64,000 bases of DNA from GCA-002793235 sp965267355 (lineage in GTDB: Bacteria > Bacteroidota > Bacteroidia > Flavobacteriales_E > Vicingaceae): positions 2,604,001-2,668,000 of the forward strand of contig OZ253956.1 of assembly GCA_965267355.1 (NCBI GenBank). Direction: 5' to 3'. Below the pieces are notes generated by a model. The model was not told the origin of the DNA and made no database searches. It was given only the letters and a program-made list of their open reading frames with translations. Below, in pieces: positions 34,760 to 44,065 of this stretch. The translations under genes were made by a program, and so were the position numbers. Within the stretch, counting starts at the first letter, position 1. The number at the start of each line of letters is the position of its first letter.

Positions 34760-35398
34760 TCGTTTTATTTTCCACTCCTCACCTTCTTTTTGATAAAGGA
34801 TTCTATCATGTAAACGGTTAGGGCGTCCTTGCCAAAATTCAATTTTATTGGGTTTTACTATATAGCCTCCCCAGTGTGGTGGCCGAGGAACTTCTTGTCC
34901 TTCATATTGCTTAGTGAAATCAACTACTTTTTGCTCTAATTCTTCTCTAGAGTTTAACTCAGCACTTTGAGAGGATGCCCATGCTCCAATTTGACTTTCT
35001 CTTGGCCTTTTTGAGAAATACTCATCAGACTTTTGATTAGATACTTTTTCTACCACACCATCTACTCTGATTTGTCTATCCAATCCTCTCCACAAAAAGT
35101 TTAGTGCTACTTTATCATTTGCTTCAATATCATTTGCTTTATGACTATTGTAATTGGTATAAAAAATAAAACCATCATCTATCCCTCTTAAATATACAAT
35201 TCTAGTAGAAGGATGTCCATTAGCATCAACTGTTGATATTGACATAGCTTGAGGATCTAAAATTTGAGCATTTACAGCTTCTTCAAACCAAACATCAAAT
35301 TGTAAAAACGGATTAGGGTTTACAGAACTCTTAGAGAGCGGTTTCCCTGAAAAATCTCTCCTTATCTCGTTTAAATAATTCTGTAAATCTTCGTTCAT
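34748..35398 (-). CDS. pdxH: Pyridoxamine 5'-phosphate oxidase
   Basis: The protein has 216 residues, family length. It shows DPQAMSISTVDANGHPSTRIVYLRGIDDGFIFYTNYNSHKANDIEAN (FMN site), the ASSQSAELNSREELEQ segment, and the C-terminal PPHWGGYIVKPNKIEFWQGRPNRLHDRILY signature. It oxidises pyridoxine or pyridoxamine 5'-phosphate to PLP with FMN and oxygen, the last step of PLP synthesis or salvage. The MSISTVD region has Met where many have Leu, within normal variation. It is a single gene on the minus strand, convergent with the glycosyltransferase. Confidence 0.96.
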   Translation of the reverse strand: MNEDLQNYLNEIRRDFSGKPLSKSSVNPNPFLQFDVWFEEAVNAQILDPQAMSISTVDANGHPSTRIVYLRGIDDGFIFYTNYNSHKANDIEANDKVALNFLWRGLDRQIRVDGVVEKVSNQKSDEYFSKRPRESQIGAWASSQSAELNSREELEQKVVDFTKQYEGQEVPRPPHWGGYIVKPNKIEFWQGRPNRLHDRILYQKEGEEWKIKRLSP

Positions 35399-35490
35399 AA
35401 TTTAAGTAATACTCCAAAATTAAGCTTTTGCAAATAATTTATTAACATGTAAAATACAAATCCTTTTTATAGTATATTTATAGGTAAGTT

Positions 35491-36087
35491 ATGCAATTAA
35501 ATCCTTTAGACTATAAAATAAACGAACTGAATAAGCTATCTCCCAAAAAAGGAAGGCTTTTATTGGCTGAACCTTTTATGGAAGATCCATACTTTAAACG
35601 TTCAGTGGTATTACTAACTGGACACAACAAAGAAGAAGGCGCTTTTGGTTTTATTTTAAATAAGTCATTAGACGTAACTGTTAATGATGTAATAAAGGAT
35701 TTTCCTGAATTCGATGCACCAGTTTACATGGGTGGTCCTGTACAAACTGATAGTCTATTTTACCTTCATAATCAGGGAGAGTTTATCGAAGATAGCATTA
35801 AAATCTCTGATAACCTTTATTGGTCTGGGAATTACAATCAGCTAAAACAAATGATTACCGATCAGCTTATATTTCCTAATGAGGTGAAATTTTTTATCGG
35901 TTATGCCGGTTGGGATTATGAACAACTTGCTAATGAATTAAAGGATGAATCATGGATTATTACTGAAAACAACTACCATGAAATCCATGAGTTGAATAAT
36001 GATGATTTGTGGTATAATTTATTACAAGATATGGGTGGTAAATATGCTCTACTTTCTAATTTTCCGGAAAATCCCAGTTTAAATTAA
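35491..36087 (+). CDS. YqgE/AlgH family protein
   Basis: The protein has 198 residues. It matches the family from GRLLLAEPFMEDPYFKRSVVLLTGHNKEEGAFGFILNKSL through APVYMGGPVQTDSLFYLHN to VKFFIGYAGWDYEQLANELKDESWII. It is a soluble protein of the UPF0301 fold and its biochemical role is still unclear. It ends directly before the next gene on the same strand. Confidence 0.94.
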   Translation: MQLNPLDYKINELNKLSPKKGRLLLAEPFMEDPYFKRSVVLLTGHNKEEGAFGFILNKSLDVTVNDVIKDFPEFDAPVYMGGPVQTDSLFYLHNQGEFIEDSIKISDNLYWSGNYNQLKQMITDQLIFPNEVKFFIGYAGWDYEQLANELKDESWIITENNYHEIHELNNDDLWYNLLQDMGGKYALLSNFPENPSLN

Positions 36088-36093
36088 TTGACC

Positions 36094-36849
36094 ATGAAAA
36101 AGCTATTAGCCTTTTTCATTTTGCTTTTTAGTTCCCTACCCTTTTTCTGCCAGGATGATTATGTTATGGCTGAATCAGTAGAGCTACAAGAAGATACTTT
36201 TACAACTTTATCCAATCCTGACTATACCAATTATACTGTTTCGGCATCTGCCTTTACCTTAAAAAAATACGATACTCAGTTACTAGGTACTGATATAATT
36301 TTTGCTAAAGCAAGTTATGGTATTGGTGAAAAAACAATGGGATCATTAAATATTTCACTCATAGGAACTTTTATAGCTTCAGTTAAACACCAATTTACTT
36401 TTACTGATGATTTTAATTTTGCTCTTTCTGCTTCGGCAGGAAATGCATTTTATATCAATAAAGATTCTATAGGGAGATGTGCTGGAGGACAAGGAGTGTT
36501 TACTCTTGGTGATAAACAGAATAATTTTTCGGCAGGTATTGGGCTATACTTTTGCAAAAGCACCTTTGATGTGGTAGATCAAACAGATAGGTTATATTTC
36601 CACAATGTTTTTGTTGCCACTCAACGACAGCTAAGAAGAAAGACCTATTTGGTGGCTGAAGGAATGTATCTGTGGAATTACAACACATTTCTAGGTTCGG
36701 TTGTGGTTAAATTTATCATTAAAGAAAAAATGAGTTTACACCTTGGATTAATGCCACTATATAGAAACGGAAGAATCAGGTCTAACCAAACCAAAGTTGA
36801 GGGAGGTCTGGTGCCTGTTATTTCTTATCGATGGTTACTTGAAGGCTAA
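36094..36849 (+). CDS. Exported hypothetical protein, probable outer-membrane beta barrel
   Basis: The protein has 251 residues from the ATG at 36094; a TTG at 36088 directly after the previous stop is also possible. A signal peptide (MKKLLAFFILLFSSLPFFCQ) is followed by strand-like alternating segments (LLGTDIIFAKASYGIGEKTMGSL, KHQFTFTDDFNFALSASAGNAFYI, YLVAEGMYLWNYNTFLGSVVVKFII) with no catalytic motif. I do not recognise the family. The 3' end overlaps the convergent aminotransferase by 15 bases. Confidence 0.68.
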   Translation: MKKLLAFFILLFSSLPFFCQDDYVMAESVELQEDTFTTLSNPDYTNYTVSASAFTLKKYDTQLLGTDIIFAKASYGIGEKTMGSLNISLIGTFIASVKHQFTFTDDFNFALSASAGNAFYINKDSIGRCAGGQGVFTLGDKQNNFSAGIGLYFCKSTFDVVDQTDRLYFHNVFVATQRQLRRKTYLVAEGMYLWNYNTFLGSVVVKFIIKEKMSLHLGLMPLYRNGRIRSNQTKVEGGLVPVISYRWLLEG

Positions 36850-37683
36850 AGAATTAACATGATCTAAAATCTCCTGAGCAGCCTTATTGAAATACCTTTT
36901 TTGTCGATATGAAGCAACCCATTGTACCCCATGAATGGCATTGGTTAAAAACATTTCATCTGCCTGTAACAGCATAGTACCATTAAGCATGCCTTCAAAA
37001 ACATTAATATTAAGTTCTTTGGCAACTTTTAAAATTTGTTTACGCATTATGCCATCCATGCAACCCTCATCCAAAGAAGGTGTGTAAATATTATTATTCT
37101 TATATAGAAAAATATTAGAACTAATAGCCTCAGCGATTCTACCAGCATCATTTAATAAAATGCATTCATCTAAATCATTTTCTTTTTTATAAATACCCGC
37201 CAAAACATTAGGGATACTATTGGTAGTTTTAATTTGAGATAATGAATTTCTATACATTTTTAGATCGTTAAAAATATCTACCTTTAACCCTGTTTCATTC
37301 AACACATATTCATTATCTGTTATAGGCTTAGCTTCTATCACATAAGATTTGTCATCTTTTTCCGGAGCATATAATCCTTCTCCAGATCTAAAAACCGATA
37401 GCCTAACTCTTCCTCCTTCAGTAATATTATTTTTAACTAGTAATTCTTCTATTTGAGTTTTTAAATCATTAAAAGAAATATTACCTGGACGTAATTTCAA
37501 AGTCTCTATTCCCTTCTTTAAACGGAAAAAATGATCTTCAATAAAACATGGTTTACCGTTAATCACTCTTATAGATTCAAACAAAGCATCTCCATACCTA
37601 AACCCCCTGTTTTTAACAGTAAAAACAGGTTCATCTTCTTTAAAATAAGAACCGTTAAAGTTGATATAAAGTTGTGTGCTCAC
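36835..37683 (-). CDS. Class IV PLP aminotransferase / aminodeoxychorismate lyase-like
   Basis: The protein has 282 residues from a GTG start. It is a fold-type IV PLP enzyme: GFRYGDALFESIRVINGKPCFIEDHFFRL at the N-terminus, IKTTNSIPNVLAGIYKKEND with the PLP lysine near 155, and EAISSNIFLYKNNNIYTPSLDEGCMDGIMRKQIL. This fits branched-chain aminotransferase, D-amino acid aminotransferase or PabC. The length and lack of BCAT-specific insertions favour PabC or D-aminotransferase, but the substrate stays open. The usual EGxxSN motif here reads EAISSN. It is three bases upstream of gmhB's end on the same strand. Confidence 0.83.
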   Translation of the reverse strand: MSTQLYINFNGSYFKEDEPVFTVKNRGFRYGDALFESIRVINGKPCFIEDHFFRLKKGIETLKLRPGNISFNDLKTQIEELLVKNNITEGGRVRLSVFRSGEGLYAPEKDDKSYVIEAKPITDNEYVLNETGLKVDIFNDLKMYRNSLSQIKTTNSIPNVLAGIYKKENDLDECILLNDAGRIAEAISSNIFLYKNNNIYTPSLDEGCMDGIMRKQILKVAKELNINVFEGMLNGTMLLQADEMFLTNAIHGVQWVASYRQKRYFNKAAQEILDHVNSLAFK

Positions 37684-37686
37684 TAC

Positions 37687-38166
37687 CTATATAATTTGAT
37701 GTAAATAATCCATTAATGAATCATTACTATTTATTTTTATCCCTTTTATGTTTGCCTTTTCTGCCGCTAAAACATCTCTTCTACTATCTCCAACAAAATA
37801 AGATACTGCCTTGTTTACACCATATTTAGCTATTGCCTTTTCTAACATTAATGAATCTGGCTTACGACAAATACACTTCTCCACTATGGCATGATGGGGG
37901 CAGTAATAAATGTCTAACAACTTAATTCCTGCCTCATCAAACTGCTTTTGCATATACTCGTGTACGGAAATTACATCCGAATGGTTATAAATCCCTTTAG
38001 ATATACCTCCTTGATTGGTAATCACAATAAATGAAAAGCCTCTGTTTTGTAAATCAGATAATGCTTCAAAAAGACCGTCTAAAATTTTAAATTCTTCAAC
38101 CTTATAGGTATAGTCGCCCTGCTCATAATTTATTACCCCATCTCTATCTAAAAAGACAACTTTCAC
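37687..38166 (-). CDS. gmhB: D-glycero-beta-D-manno-heptose 1,7-bisphosphate 7-phosphatase-like HAD
   Basis: The protein has 159 residues from the GTG at 38166, which places VKVVFLDRDGVINYEQG at the N-terminus as in GmhB; a TTG at 38211 would add a 15-residue extension. HAD motifs are FLDRDG (nucleophile Asp), FIVITNQGGISKG, KPDSLMLEKAI and YFVGDSRRDVLAAEKAN. The zinc-binding loop CPHH with CICRKPD is present, as in HAD-IIIA histidinol and heptose phosphatases. It would dephosphorylate heptose-1,7-bisphosphate for LPS heptose, but histidinol phosphatase is a possible alternative. Confidence 0.85.
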   Translation of the reverse strand: MKVVFLDRDGVINYEQGDYTYKVEEFKILDGLFEALSDLQNRGFSFIVITNQGGISKGIYNHSDVISVHEYMQKQFDEAGIKLLDIYYCPHHAIVEKCICRKPDSLMLEKAIAKYGVNKAVSYFVGDSRRDVLAAEKANIKGIKINSNDSLMDYLHQII

Positions 38167-38222
38167 AATATAAAATTTTGTTAAAGATATAAAAAGATAG
38201 TGTTTATTCAAAAGTGTAACAG

Positions 38223-38858
38223 CTACCCAAATAAAGAAAGTATTTCTGATAAGAAATTGCTAAAAGCTCTTGGTATAAAAATTAGTGTAAACAAAAAACC
38301 AAAAATTGCTCCCCAAATATGGGCATCATGAGCTATGTTTGTCCCCCCTCTTTTTTGCATATATATTTCATAAGCCAAATAAAGTCCACCAAACACAATA
38401 GGAGGCAAACTGATTGGGATAAATAAAATACCTATACCTCCTGAAAAAGGCATAAAAGCAATTACTGAAAATAATATTGCTGATACTGCTCCTGATGCTC
38501 CAACAGAATTGTAGTGGAAATTATCCTTATGTTTAATTAAAGCGGGAACTGTAGCTGCCATCATTCCACCAAGATAGATTACTAAATAAAAGAGCACTCC
38601 TAACGAACCAATTATATTGGCTAATATTTGTTCTACTACTTCTCCAAAAGAATACAACACATACATATTAAACACCAAATGAAAAATGTTGTTTCTATCG
38701 TGTATAAAACCATGCGTAAATATTCTATACCATTCCTTGCGATGAACTACTTGATATGGATTAAAAAGCATTTTAGTGTATAGATCAGATCTGTTGTTAG
38801 CCCCAAAAGAAACTACTACAGTAATAATTACAACAATTAATGTTAAGGATAAACTCAT
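38223..38858 (-). CDS. Rhomboid-family intramembrane serine protease
   Basis: The protein has 211 residues with six hydrophobic helices. KEWYRIFTHGFIHDRNNIFHLVFNMYVLYSFGEVVE is at 41-76 (the HxxxN-type helix), the nucleophile motif GASGAVSA has Ser122, and the catalytic His180 is in HIWGAIFGF. This is the minimal six-helix bacterial rhomboid core. It cleaves transmembrane substrates in the inner membrane; the substrate is unknown. The gene lies nine bases below the GDPD gene and above gmhB on the same strand. Confidence 0.93.
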   Translation of the reverse strand: MSLSLTLIVVIITVVVSFGANNRSDLYTKMLFNPYQVVHRKEWYRIFTHGFIHDRNNIFHLVFNMYVLYSFGEVVEQILANIIGSLGVLFYLVIYLGGMMAATVPALIKHKDNFHYNSVGASGAVSAILFSVIAFMPFSGGIGILFIPISLPPIVFGGLYLAYEIYMQKRGGTNIAHDAHIWGAIFGFLFTLIFIPRAFSNFLSEILSLFG

Positions 38859-38867
38859 TAAAACAAA

Positions 38868-39629
38868 TTATTTTTTATACTTAAATAATAAGTTTGGATA
38901 ATCGGAAATAATTCCATCAACTCCTCTCGAAATAAGTTTCTCTATGGTATCTACATCGTTTACTGTCCATACATGTAATTCTTTACCAAATTCATGAACT
39001 CTATCAATTATTGATTTAGTAGCGTAATTGTGTTTTACAATAATTTCATCTACGAAGCGATAACGTTGTAATGGTTTTAAGTTTACTCCTTTATCCCAAG
39101 ATAGAGGTAATTTGGCATGCTTTCCTACAAACAGTTTACCTATTCTTATATCCTTATCTAACTTATGAATTCTAAACAAAGCCCTATCGTTAAAAGAAAT
39201 AACTTTGCACCATTCTTTAGCATTATTAGCTCTTATCACATTAATGATGTGCCGTTCAATATTAGGATAGTACATAAAGCTGTACTTGGTTTCTATTAAT
39301 AATTCTGCCCTACCATTAATTAGTTTTATAACTTCATCAAGAGTTGGAACTTTTTCTGATTCATAAAACTTATTAAACTTTGCTCCTGCACTGTATTGTA
39401 ATATTTGATCGTATGTTTTGAGTTTTACAAAACCAATACCTGTAGTTGTTCTTCTTAATGATCTATCGTGCAACACAATAATTACATTATCTTTTGTTTG
39501 CTGAACGTCAATTTCAATTCGATCAACACCTAAGTCAAGAGCCAACTGAATTGAAGCCAATGTGTTTTCAGGTGCAAGACCTGCAGCACCTCTATGCCCA
39601 GTTATGATTATATTTTTAGAAGAACTCAT
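38868..39629 (-). CDS. Glycerophosphodiester phosphodiesterase
   Basis: The protein has 253 residues. GHRGAAGLAPENTLASIQLALDLGVDRIEIDVQQTKDNVIIVLHDRSLRRTTTG contains the HRG, PENT, E-D and HD catalytic/metal residues of the GDPD TIM barrel. The C-terminal VHEFGKELHVWTVNDVDTIEKLISRGVDGIISDYP is also typical. There is no signal peptide, so it is probably cytoplasmic. It hydrolyses glycerophosphodiesters to glycerol-3-phosphate and an alcohol. A terminator of the upstream gene lies just before its start. Confidence 0.94.
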   Translation of the reverse strand: MSSSKNIIITGHRGAAGLAPENTLASIQLALDLGVDRIEIDVQQTKDNVIIVLHDRSLRRTTTGIGFVKLKTYDQILQYSAGAKFNKFYESEKVPTLDEVIKLINGRAELLIETKYSFMYYPNIERHIINVIRANNAKEWCKVISFNDRALFRIHKLDKDIRIGKLFVGKHAKLPLSWDKGVNLKPLQRYRFVDEIIVKHNYATKSIIDRVHEFGKELHVWTVNDVDTIEKLISRGVDGIISDYPNLLFKYKK

Positions 39630-39631
39630 AT

Positions 39632-39660
39632 AAAAAATGCTGGATTAAAATCCAGCATTA
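39632..39660 (-). terminator. Rho-independent terminator below the SRPBCC-GyrI gene
   Basis: A 10-bp perfect stem, atgctggatt (39637-39646) and aatccagcat (39649-39658), has a 2-base loop and a run of six A on the left (a T tract on the minus strand). It follows the stop at 39674. It would separate that gene from the GDPD gene. Confidence 0.83.
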
Positions 39661-39673
39661 GTTTTAGCTTAAA

Positions 39674-40672
39674 TTATTTTATAGGAAAATAAATTATTGT
39701 TCTTAGTTCCTCTTCATCAACCTTAGTTGGATCATCAATATATTCTTCCCAACTGTTACCATTTATTTCATAACCATTTTCTTGAATATGAGCCATTATT
39801 GCCTCATAGGTAGAATGTAAGTTCTCATAAGAACCAACATGAAAAGTTTTTAATACTTTTCCAGCATAAGTTTCTCCTTTTTGAACTCTTCCAGACAATT
39901 CTAAATCTTCTGGTATTTCAGCAACAGGTATAGCAGGATTAAAATCAATCATCATTTCCTCTTGAGAAAACCTAGTAGTAATTGATAACGGTGCTCCTGC
40001 CATTTCTAATTTAGCAACGCCTATTAAAGCCATAATCTCTCCATAAGCTGCGCCAATTTTTGCTCCTATTTCTTCTGAATTAAAATTAGATGATTCCGTG
40101 ATATATAAAATTGGCATGCTTTCTACTTCCGCTTCTGTAATATCAATTTTTGGGGCTACCTTCATAGACTCAGTTATTTTTTTAATGTCAGCTAAGCCTT
40201 GTTCAAACTGAGGACCAATTTGCTCTTCTAAATCCATAAATAACATCATTGGTCTAGAGAAAAATCCGAATTCTCCTTCGTCAAACCAAGTTAATAAAAC
40301 AGAATCTTCCTGCTGCTCATAAGTAAACCCTCCATGAGACGTCATTTGCCATGGCTCCATAAAAATTAAATCATATAAAAACTCTTTATTTGGTTCAACC
40401 TTAGTGGTAACCATTTTACCTTTCCCTACATTCTCTGGATTCCCATCCCAGCTCATTTCTGTTTCTCCAAACTCATACTTTGCATTTGGATCTAACTTAG
40501 CCCAAGGCGACCAAGCAGCCCAATTCGCATAAACCGAAGTTTGATCAAAAACAATCTGAGGTTCTGCTCCAATTTTTATTTGTCGCTCAATTCTGTAACC
40601 TGATGGCCCAATAAAAGCCATAATAAAATAAATAGCTATAAGAGCTACAACAACAATAAGTACTTTTTTCAT
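39674..40672 (-). CDS. Membrane-anchored SRPBCC domain fused to a GyrI-like domain
   Basis: The protein has 332 residues. The N-terminal KVLIVVVALIAIYFIMAFIG is a single membrane helix. Residues 25-170 form an SRPBCC lipid/ligand-binding domain (YRIERQIKIGAEPQIVFDQTSVYANWAAWSPWAKLDPNAKYEF). Residues 180-332 resemble the GyrI/AraC effector-binding fold (GKVLKTFHVGSYENLHSTYEAIMAHIQENGYEINGNSWEEYIDDP). Both domains bind small hydrophobic ligands and I see no DNA-binding part. Its role is unknown; single-gene transcription is suggested by flanking terminator and gap. Confidence 0.85.
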   Translation of the reverse strand: MKKVLIVVVALIAIYFIMAFIGPSGYRIERQIKIGAEPQIVFDQTSVYANWAAWSPWAKLDPNAKYEFGETEMSWDGNPENVGKGKMVTTKVEPNKEFLYDLIFMEPWQMTSHGGFTYEQQEDSVLLTWFDEGEFGFFSRPMMLFMDLEEQIGPQFEQGLADIKKITESMKVAPKIDITEAEVESMPILYITESSNFNSEEIGAKIGAAYGEIMALIGVAKLEMAGAPLSITTRFSQEEMMIDFNPAIPVAEIPEDLELSGRVQKGETYAGKVLKTFHVGSYENLHSTYEAIMAHIQENGYEINGNSWEEYIDDPTKVDEEELRTIIYFPIK

Positions 40673-40712
40673 AATATCATAGTTTGGTGAATATGCTTGT
40701 AAATATAATAAA

Positions 40713-41858
40713 TTAGACTAATTCTGTTTGTGAATAATCTTTCAGTTCATTATAAACACTATCTCTTTCAATAGGTTTTCTGCCAACTGACTCAATTAAT
40801 TCAACCATTTGATCAGTGGTCATAACAGGTTTTTGTTCTTCAGCTCCTGCCATTGAATAAATTTTAGTTGAATCATCTACAGTACCATCTATATCATTTA
40901 CTCCAAAAGCTAATAAGGTTTGTGTCGTTTTTCTACCTATCATTGGCCAATATGCCTTGATATGATTGAAATTATCCATAAAAATTCTTGAAATAGCATA
41001 CAACTTTAAATCTTCAACTACAGTCACTTCATCAATATGTGACATTTGATTGTTTCCATTTCTGAATTTTAAAGGGATAAATGCATTAAAACCTCCTGTT
41101 TTGTCTTGCAATTCTCTTAACCTGTTCATATGGTCAATTAAGTGTACAGGTTTTTCGATATGCCCATATAGCATGGTAGCATTAGAAGGCATTCCTACCT
41201 TATGAGCTGCTTCGTGTATCGCCAACCATTCCTCACCTGTACACTTATCTTTACAAATTTGATCTCTTATTTCTTTATCAAAAATCTCAGCTCCCCCTCC
41301 TGGCAAAGAGCCCTGGCCAGCATCTTTTAATATTTTCAAACACTCTTCATAACTTACTTTTGCTTTTCTCGCCATATACTCTAATTCAACTGCTGTAAAT
41401 GCTTTCACATGAATATCAGGACGAATTTGCTTAATATTTTCAATTAGATTTTTGAAGTATTCAAGTCCCATTTTAGGATGAACACCTCCAACAATATGTA
41501 CCTCAGTAATATCCTGTCCTTCGTAAGCTTTTATAGCTTCATATATTTCATCCTCAGTCAATTCCCAGGCATCATATTCATCTTTTTCTCTTAAAAATCT
41601 AGAGTATGAACAAAACTTACAATCAAACACACAGATATTTGTTGGTTCTATGTGGAAATTCTTATTAAAATAAGTTTTATCATCATGTCGTTTTTCTCTT
41701 ATATAATTGGCAAGAGAACCAACATAACCCAACTCTGCATTATCAAATAAGTATACTCCTTCCTCAGATGTAATTCTTTCATCATTAATTACTTTATTAG
41801 CAATTGTTTTGAGCGTTTCATCAGTAAGCGAACTAAGTAGTGAATTAATCTTATCCAT
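40713..41858 (-). CDS. mqnE: Aminofutalosine synthase (radical SAM)
   Basis: The protein has 381 residues. The radical-SAM motif CVFDCKFC has Cys76, 80 and 83. HIVGGVHPKMGLEYF, SLPGGGAEIF and the C-terminal IAYWPMIG-like HIKAYWPMIGRKTTQTLLAFGVNDIDGTVDD are characteristic of MqnE rather than MqnC. MqnE joins 3-[(1-carboxyvinyl)oxy]benzoate to SAM-derived adenosyl to give aminofutalosine. It therefore indicates the futalosine route to menaquinone, the quinone expected for a bacterium of this type. No other mqn gene is in the window. Confidence 0.95.
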   Translation of the reverse strand: MDKINSLLSSLTDETLKTIANKVINDERITSEEGVYLFDNAELGYVGSLANYIREKRHDDKTYFNKNFHIEPTNICVFDCKFCSYSRFLREKDEYDAWELTEDEIYEAIKAYEGQDITEVHIVGGVHPKMGLEYFKNLIENIKQIRPDIHVKAFTAVELEYMARKAKVSYEECLKILKDAGQGSLPGGGAEIFDKEIRDQICKDKCTGEEWLAIHEAAHKVGMPSNATMLYGHIEKPVHLIDHMNRLRELQDKTGGFNAFIPLKFRNGNNQMSHIDEVTVVEDLKLYAISRIFMDNFNHIKAYWPMIGRKTTQTLLAFGVNDIDGTVDDSTKIYSMAGAEEQKPVMTTDQMVELIESVGRKPIERDSVYNELKDYSQTELV

Positions 41859-41895
41859 TAAGTTTTTTTATAAACAACAAAAGTAATTATTATAT

Positions 41896-41927
41896 AAAAA
41901 AAAGAGTCCCAAAAACTGGGACTCTTT
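41896..41927 (-). terminator. Rho-independent terminator below the M43 protease gene
   Basis: An 11-bp perfect stem, aaagagtccca (41901-41911) and tgggactcttt (41917-41927), has a 5-base loop and further A residues on the left, a T tract on the minus strand. It follows the stop at 41950. Confidence 0.85.
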
Positions 41928-41949
41928 AATAATTTATTTAAAAACTATT

Positions 41950-44019
41950 TTATTTGGATACCATTACCTTTTTGGTAATTACTCCTTTATCAGTTTTTAC
42001 ATTAACAAAATACACTCCGTTAGGCTGATCTGATACATCAATAGTAATCAACTGTGTATTTTGGATTTGGGTACTCTTAACTAGTTTACCTACTACACTG
42101 TAAATTTCTACTGAAGAAGGTCCTTTTTCTGTAAGGGCAATATTAATTGTTCCTCTAGAAGGATTAGGGAAAATAGTTACTTCATTAATTTCTCCTAATA
42201 TTTCTTTTTCTCCTGTAGAAATGTTATTACAAACTACAGGAATGATTGCTCCACTATGATCTAGACCATAATCATCCAAATCTACCCATGAATTAGTACT
42301 TTCATAAGCCCAAACAGTATTTGTACCTGTAGAAGCTGACATTAATGCTACCGTATCTCCATTAATTAATGTATTATGATCAAATCCTACAAAGAAATCT
42401 CCTGTTAATGATGGAGGACTTGGTAAAGACCATAATGTTGGTGTTCCGCCAGTACTTAATGAAGATATTGCAACAGATTGTTGTTCAAGAATATTTCCAT
42501 TATCAGGCTCTCCACCTCCTGCTTCACCCCAAACTTTTAAATTAACGTTACTTGAACCTGTAGCTGTTCCAAAATAAATAAGTACATCAGTTAAAAAATC
42601 TCCAGAACCAGAGTAAGTCACTTTATCTGCCCAACCATTATCATTGTAGCAATTTTGTCCTAAAATATATCCTGAAGGATTTGGTCCATTACAATCTTGT
42701 CCCCAATAAAATGCTCCTGTAGTTCCCGCATGTGTAGCAAAATCCCATGTTGCTAGAGTTGAATCACAACTCTGAGTTCCTGCAGGATTTACTAAAATAT
42801 AACCGCTCTTCAACTCAATATCATTCCCAGAACCATCTCCAACTTGCAATGAAACTGTATAAGTACCTGGGTTGTTGTATGTTACCACATGTGCACCTTG
42901 TGTATTTGCAGTACTTGGGGATACTCCCCCAATATTAGTAACATCAAAATCCCAATTCCATGAAGTAATGGTGTTTGGCCCTATTGAATTATCTGTAAAG
43001 GTTACCGTTTGACCTGCATTAATTGTAGTAACATTAGCATTAAATTGCGCTGTTAATGTTGTAGGTGTACAACCATTAGATGTTAATAAGCCTGGTCTGT
43101 CATTATTAATAGCTGCAACCATTCTTGCTTTCTGACCTGGTGTAAATGCATACATACATGCATCGTTAACATAATCCATGTAATTCATAAACATCTCTCC
43201 ATCTGAATTACCACAAACCCCAACATCATGCGGGTGGTTCGGACAGCCAAAATTATCAGATTGAGCAGGCGGAGTATCACCTACAAAGTCGTTACCACAG
43301 TTTGCATCACCCCATATATGTTCTAAGTTTAACCAGTGCCCAATTTCATGTACAGCTGTACGACCCATACCGTAAGTACCGCCTGTATTACCAAAATAAC
43401 TAGTACCTATATGAACAGCATTGTTAGGTAATTGAGATGATAAATAAGTGAATCCTAAAACACCACCACCAATACCATAAACATAAATGTTTAAGTACTT
43501 AGTTGGATCCCACATTTCTGTTCCTCCTTGTGATGGGGGGCTTCCTCCTGGTGTCCTTCTGATAATACCAGTAGTAGGGTTTCCTGAAGGATCTATGTTT
43601 GCCAAGCAAAATTCAATTTCACAATCGGCAGTAGGGAAAACACTAGGCGTATTAGACCTGTCAGGATTCGTTCCTCTAAAATCCTGGTTCAATCTATTTA
43701 ATTGCTCTGTAACTCTACTATCTGGAACTGTTGAAGTATTTTCCCATATTTGTACAACTACAGGAATTGTAATCACTGCTTTACGAGTTGCCATAAAGTT
43801 AGCATAATCGTTAGCTATCCAATCTTGGTATTGTTGTTCTTTTAGTGCTTTGTTAGCATCATAAGCTGCCGGATCCATGTTTCTAACGGCTTGCATCATT
43901 TCTGCAGTAGAGCATCTTTTTAAGTCTTTCTTAACTCTTAATGGATAAGTACTGTTTTGTGCAAAAACACCACCTAACATCATGCATACCGCAGCAATAA
44001 ATAATGTAGTCTTTTTCAT
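41950..44019 (-). CDS. Secreted M43 (pappalysin-like) zinc metalloprotease with PKD and T9SS sorting domain
   Basis: The protein has 689 residues. A signal peptide ends at GGVFAQ. The protease zinc motif HEIGHWLNLEH (His224, His228, His234) is followed by GDTPPAQ and the Met-turn FMNYMDY, which defines M43 cytophagalysins. A PKD domain (about 330-415, FTDNSIGPNTITSWNWDFDV) and a further beta region follow. The C-terminal 80 residues (VTIFPNPSRGTINIAL to GVYFVNVKTDKGVITKKVMVSK) form a type A T9SS sorting signal, so the protein crosses the outer membrane and is anchored or released. A TAGGTTTG box and a palindrome lie upstream. Confidence 0.94.
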   Translation of the reverse strand: MKKTTLFIAAVCMMLGGVFAQNSTYPLRVKKDLKRCSTAEMMQAVRNMDPAAYDANKALKEQQYQDWIANDYANFMATRKAVITIPVVVQIWENTSTVPDSRVTEQLNRLNQDFRGTNPDRSNTPSVFPTADCEIEFCLANIDPSGNPTTGIIRRTPGGSPPSQGGTEMWDPTKYLNIYVYGIGGGVLGFTYLSSQLPNNAVHIGTSYFGNTGGTYGMGRTAVHEIGHWLNLEHIWGDANCGNDFVGDTPPAQSDNFGCPNHPHDVGVCGNSDGEMFMNYMDYVNDACMYAFTPGQKARMVAAINNDRPGLLTSNGCTPTTLTAQFNANVTTINAGQTVTFTDNSIGPNTITSWNWDFDVTNIGGVSPSTANTQGAHVVTYNNPGTYTVSLQVGDGSGNDIELKSGYILVNPAGTQSCDSTLATWDFATHAGTTGAFYWGQDCNGPNPSGYILGQNCYNDNGWADKVTYSGSGDFLTDVLIYFGTATGSSNVNLKVWGEAGGGEPDNGNILEQQSVAISSLSTGGTPTLWSLPSPPSLTGDFFVGFDHNTLINGDTVALMSASTGTNTVWAYESTNSWVDLDDYGLDHSGAIIPVVCNNISTGEKEILGEINEVTIFPNPSRGTINIALTEKGPSSVEIYSVVGKLVKSTQIQNTQLITIDVSDQPNGVYFVNVKTDKGVITKKVMVSK

Positions 44020-44065
44020 AAAATAGAATAAATAAGTTTTTAATTTTAGTTAGTAGCCCCCTAAA

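Noticed and set aside
37687..38211. The longer TTG start for gmhB
   Set aside because: It would put 15 unrelated residues before the HAD motif, which in this family begins within the first few residues; GTG at 38166 fits better, though not proven.
41950..44019. Reading the plus-strand frames at 42747-42938 and 43487-43807 as genes
   Set aside because: They are antisense to the M43 protease, whose zinc motif, PKD and sorting domains are continuous.
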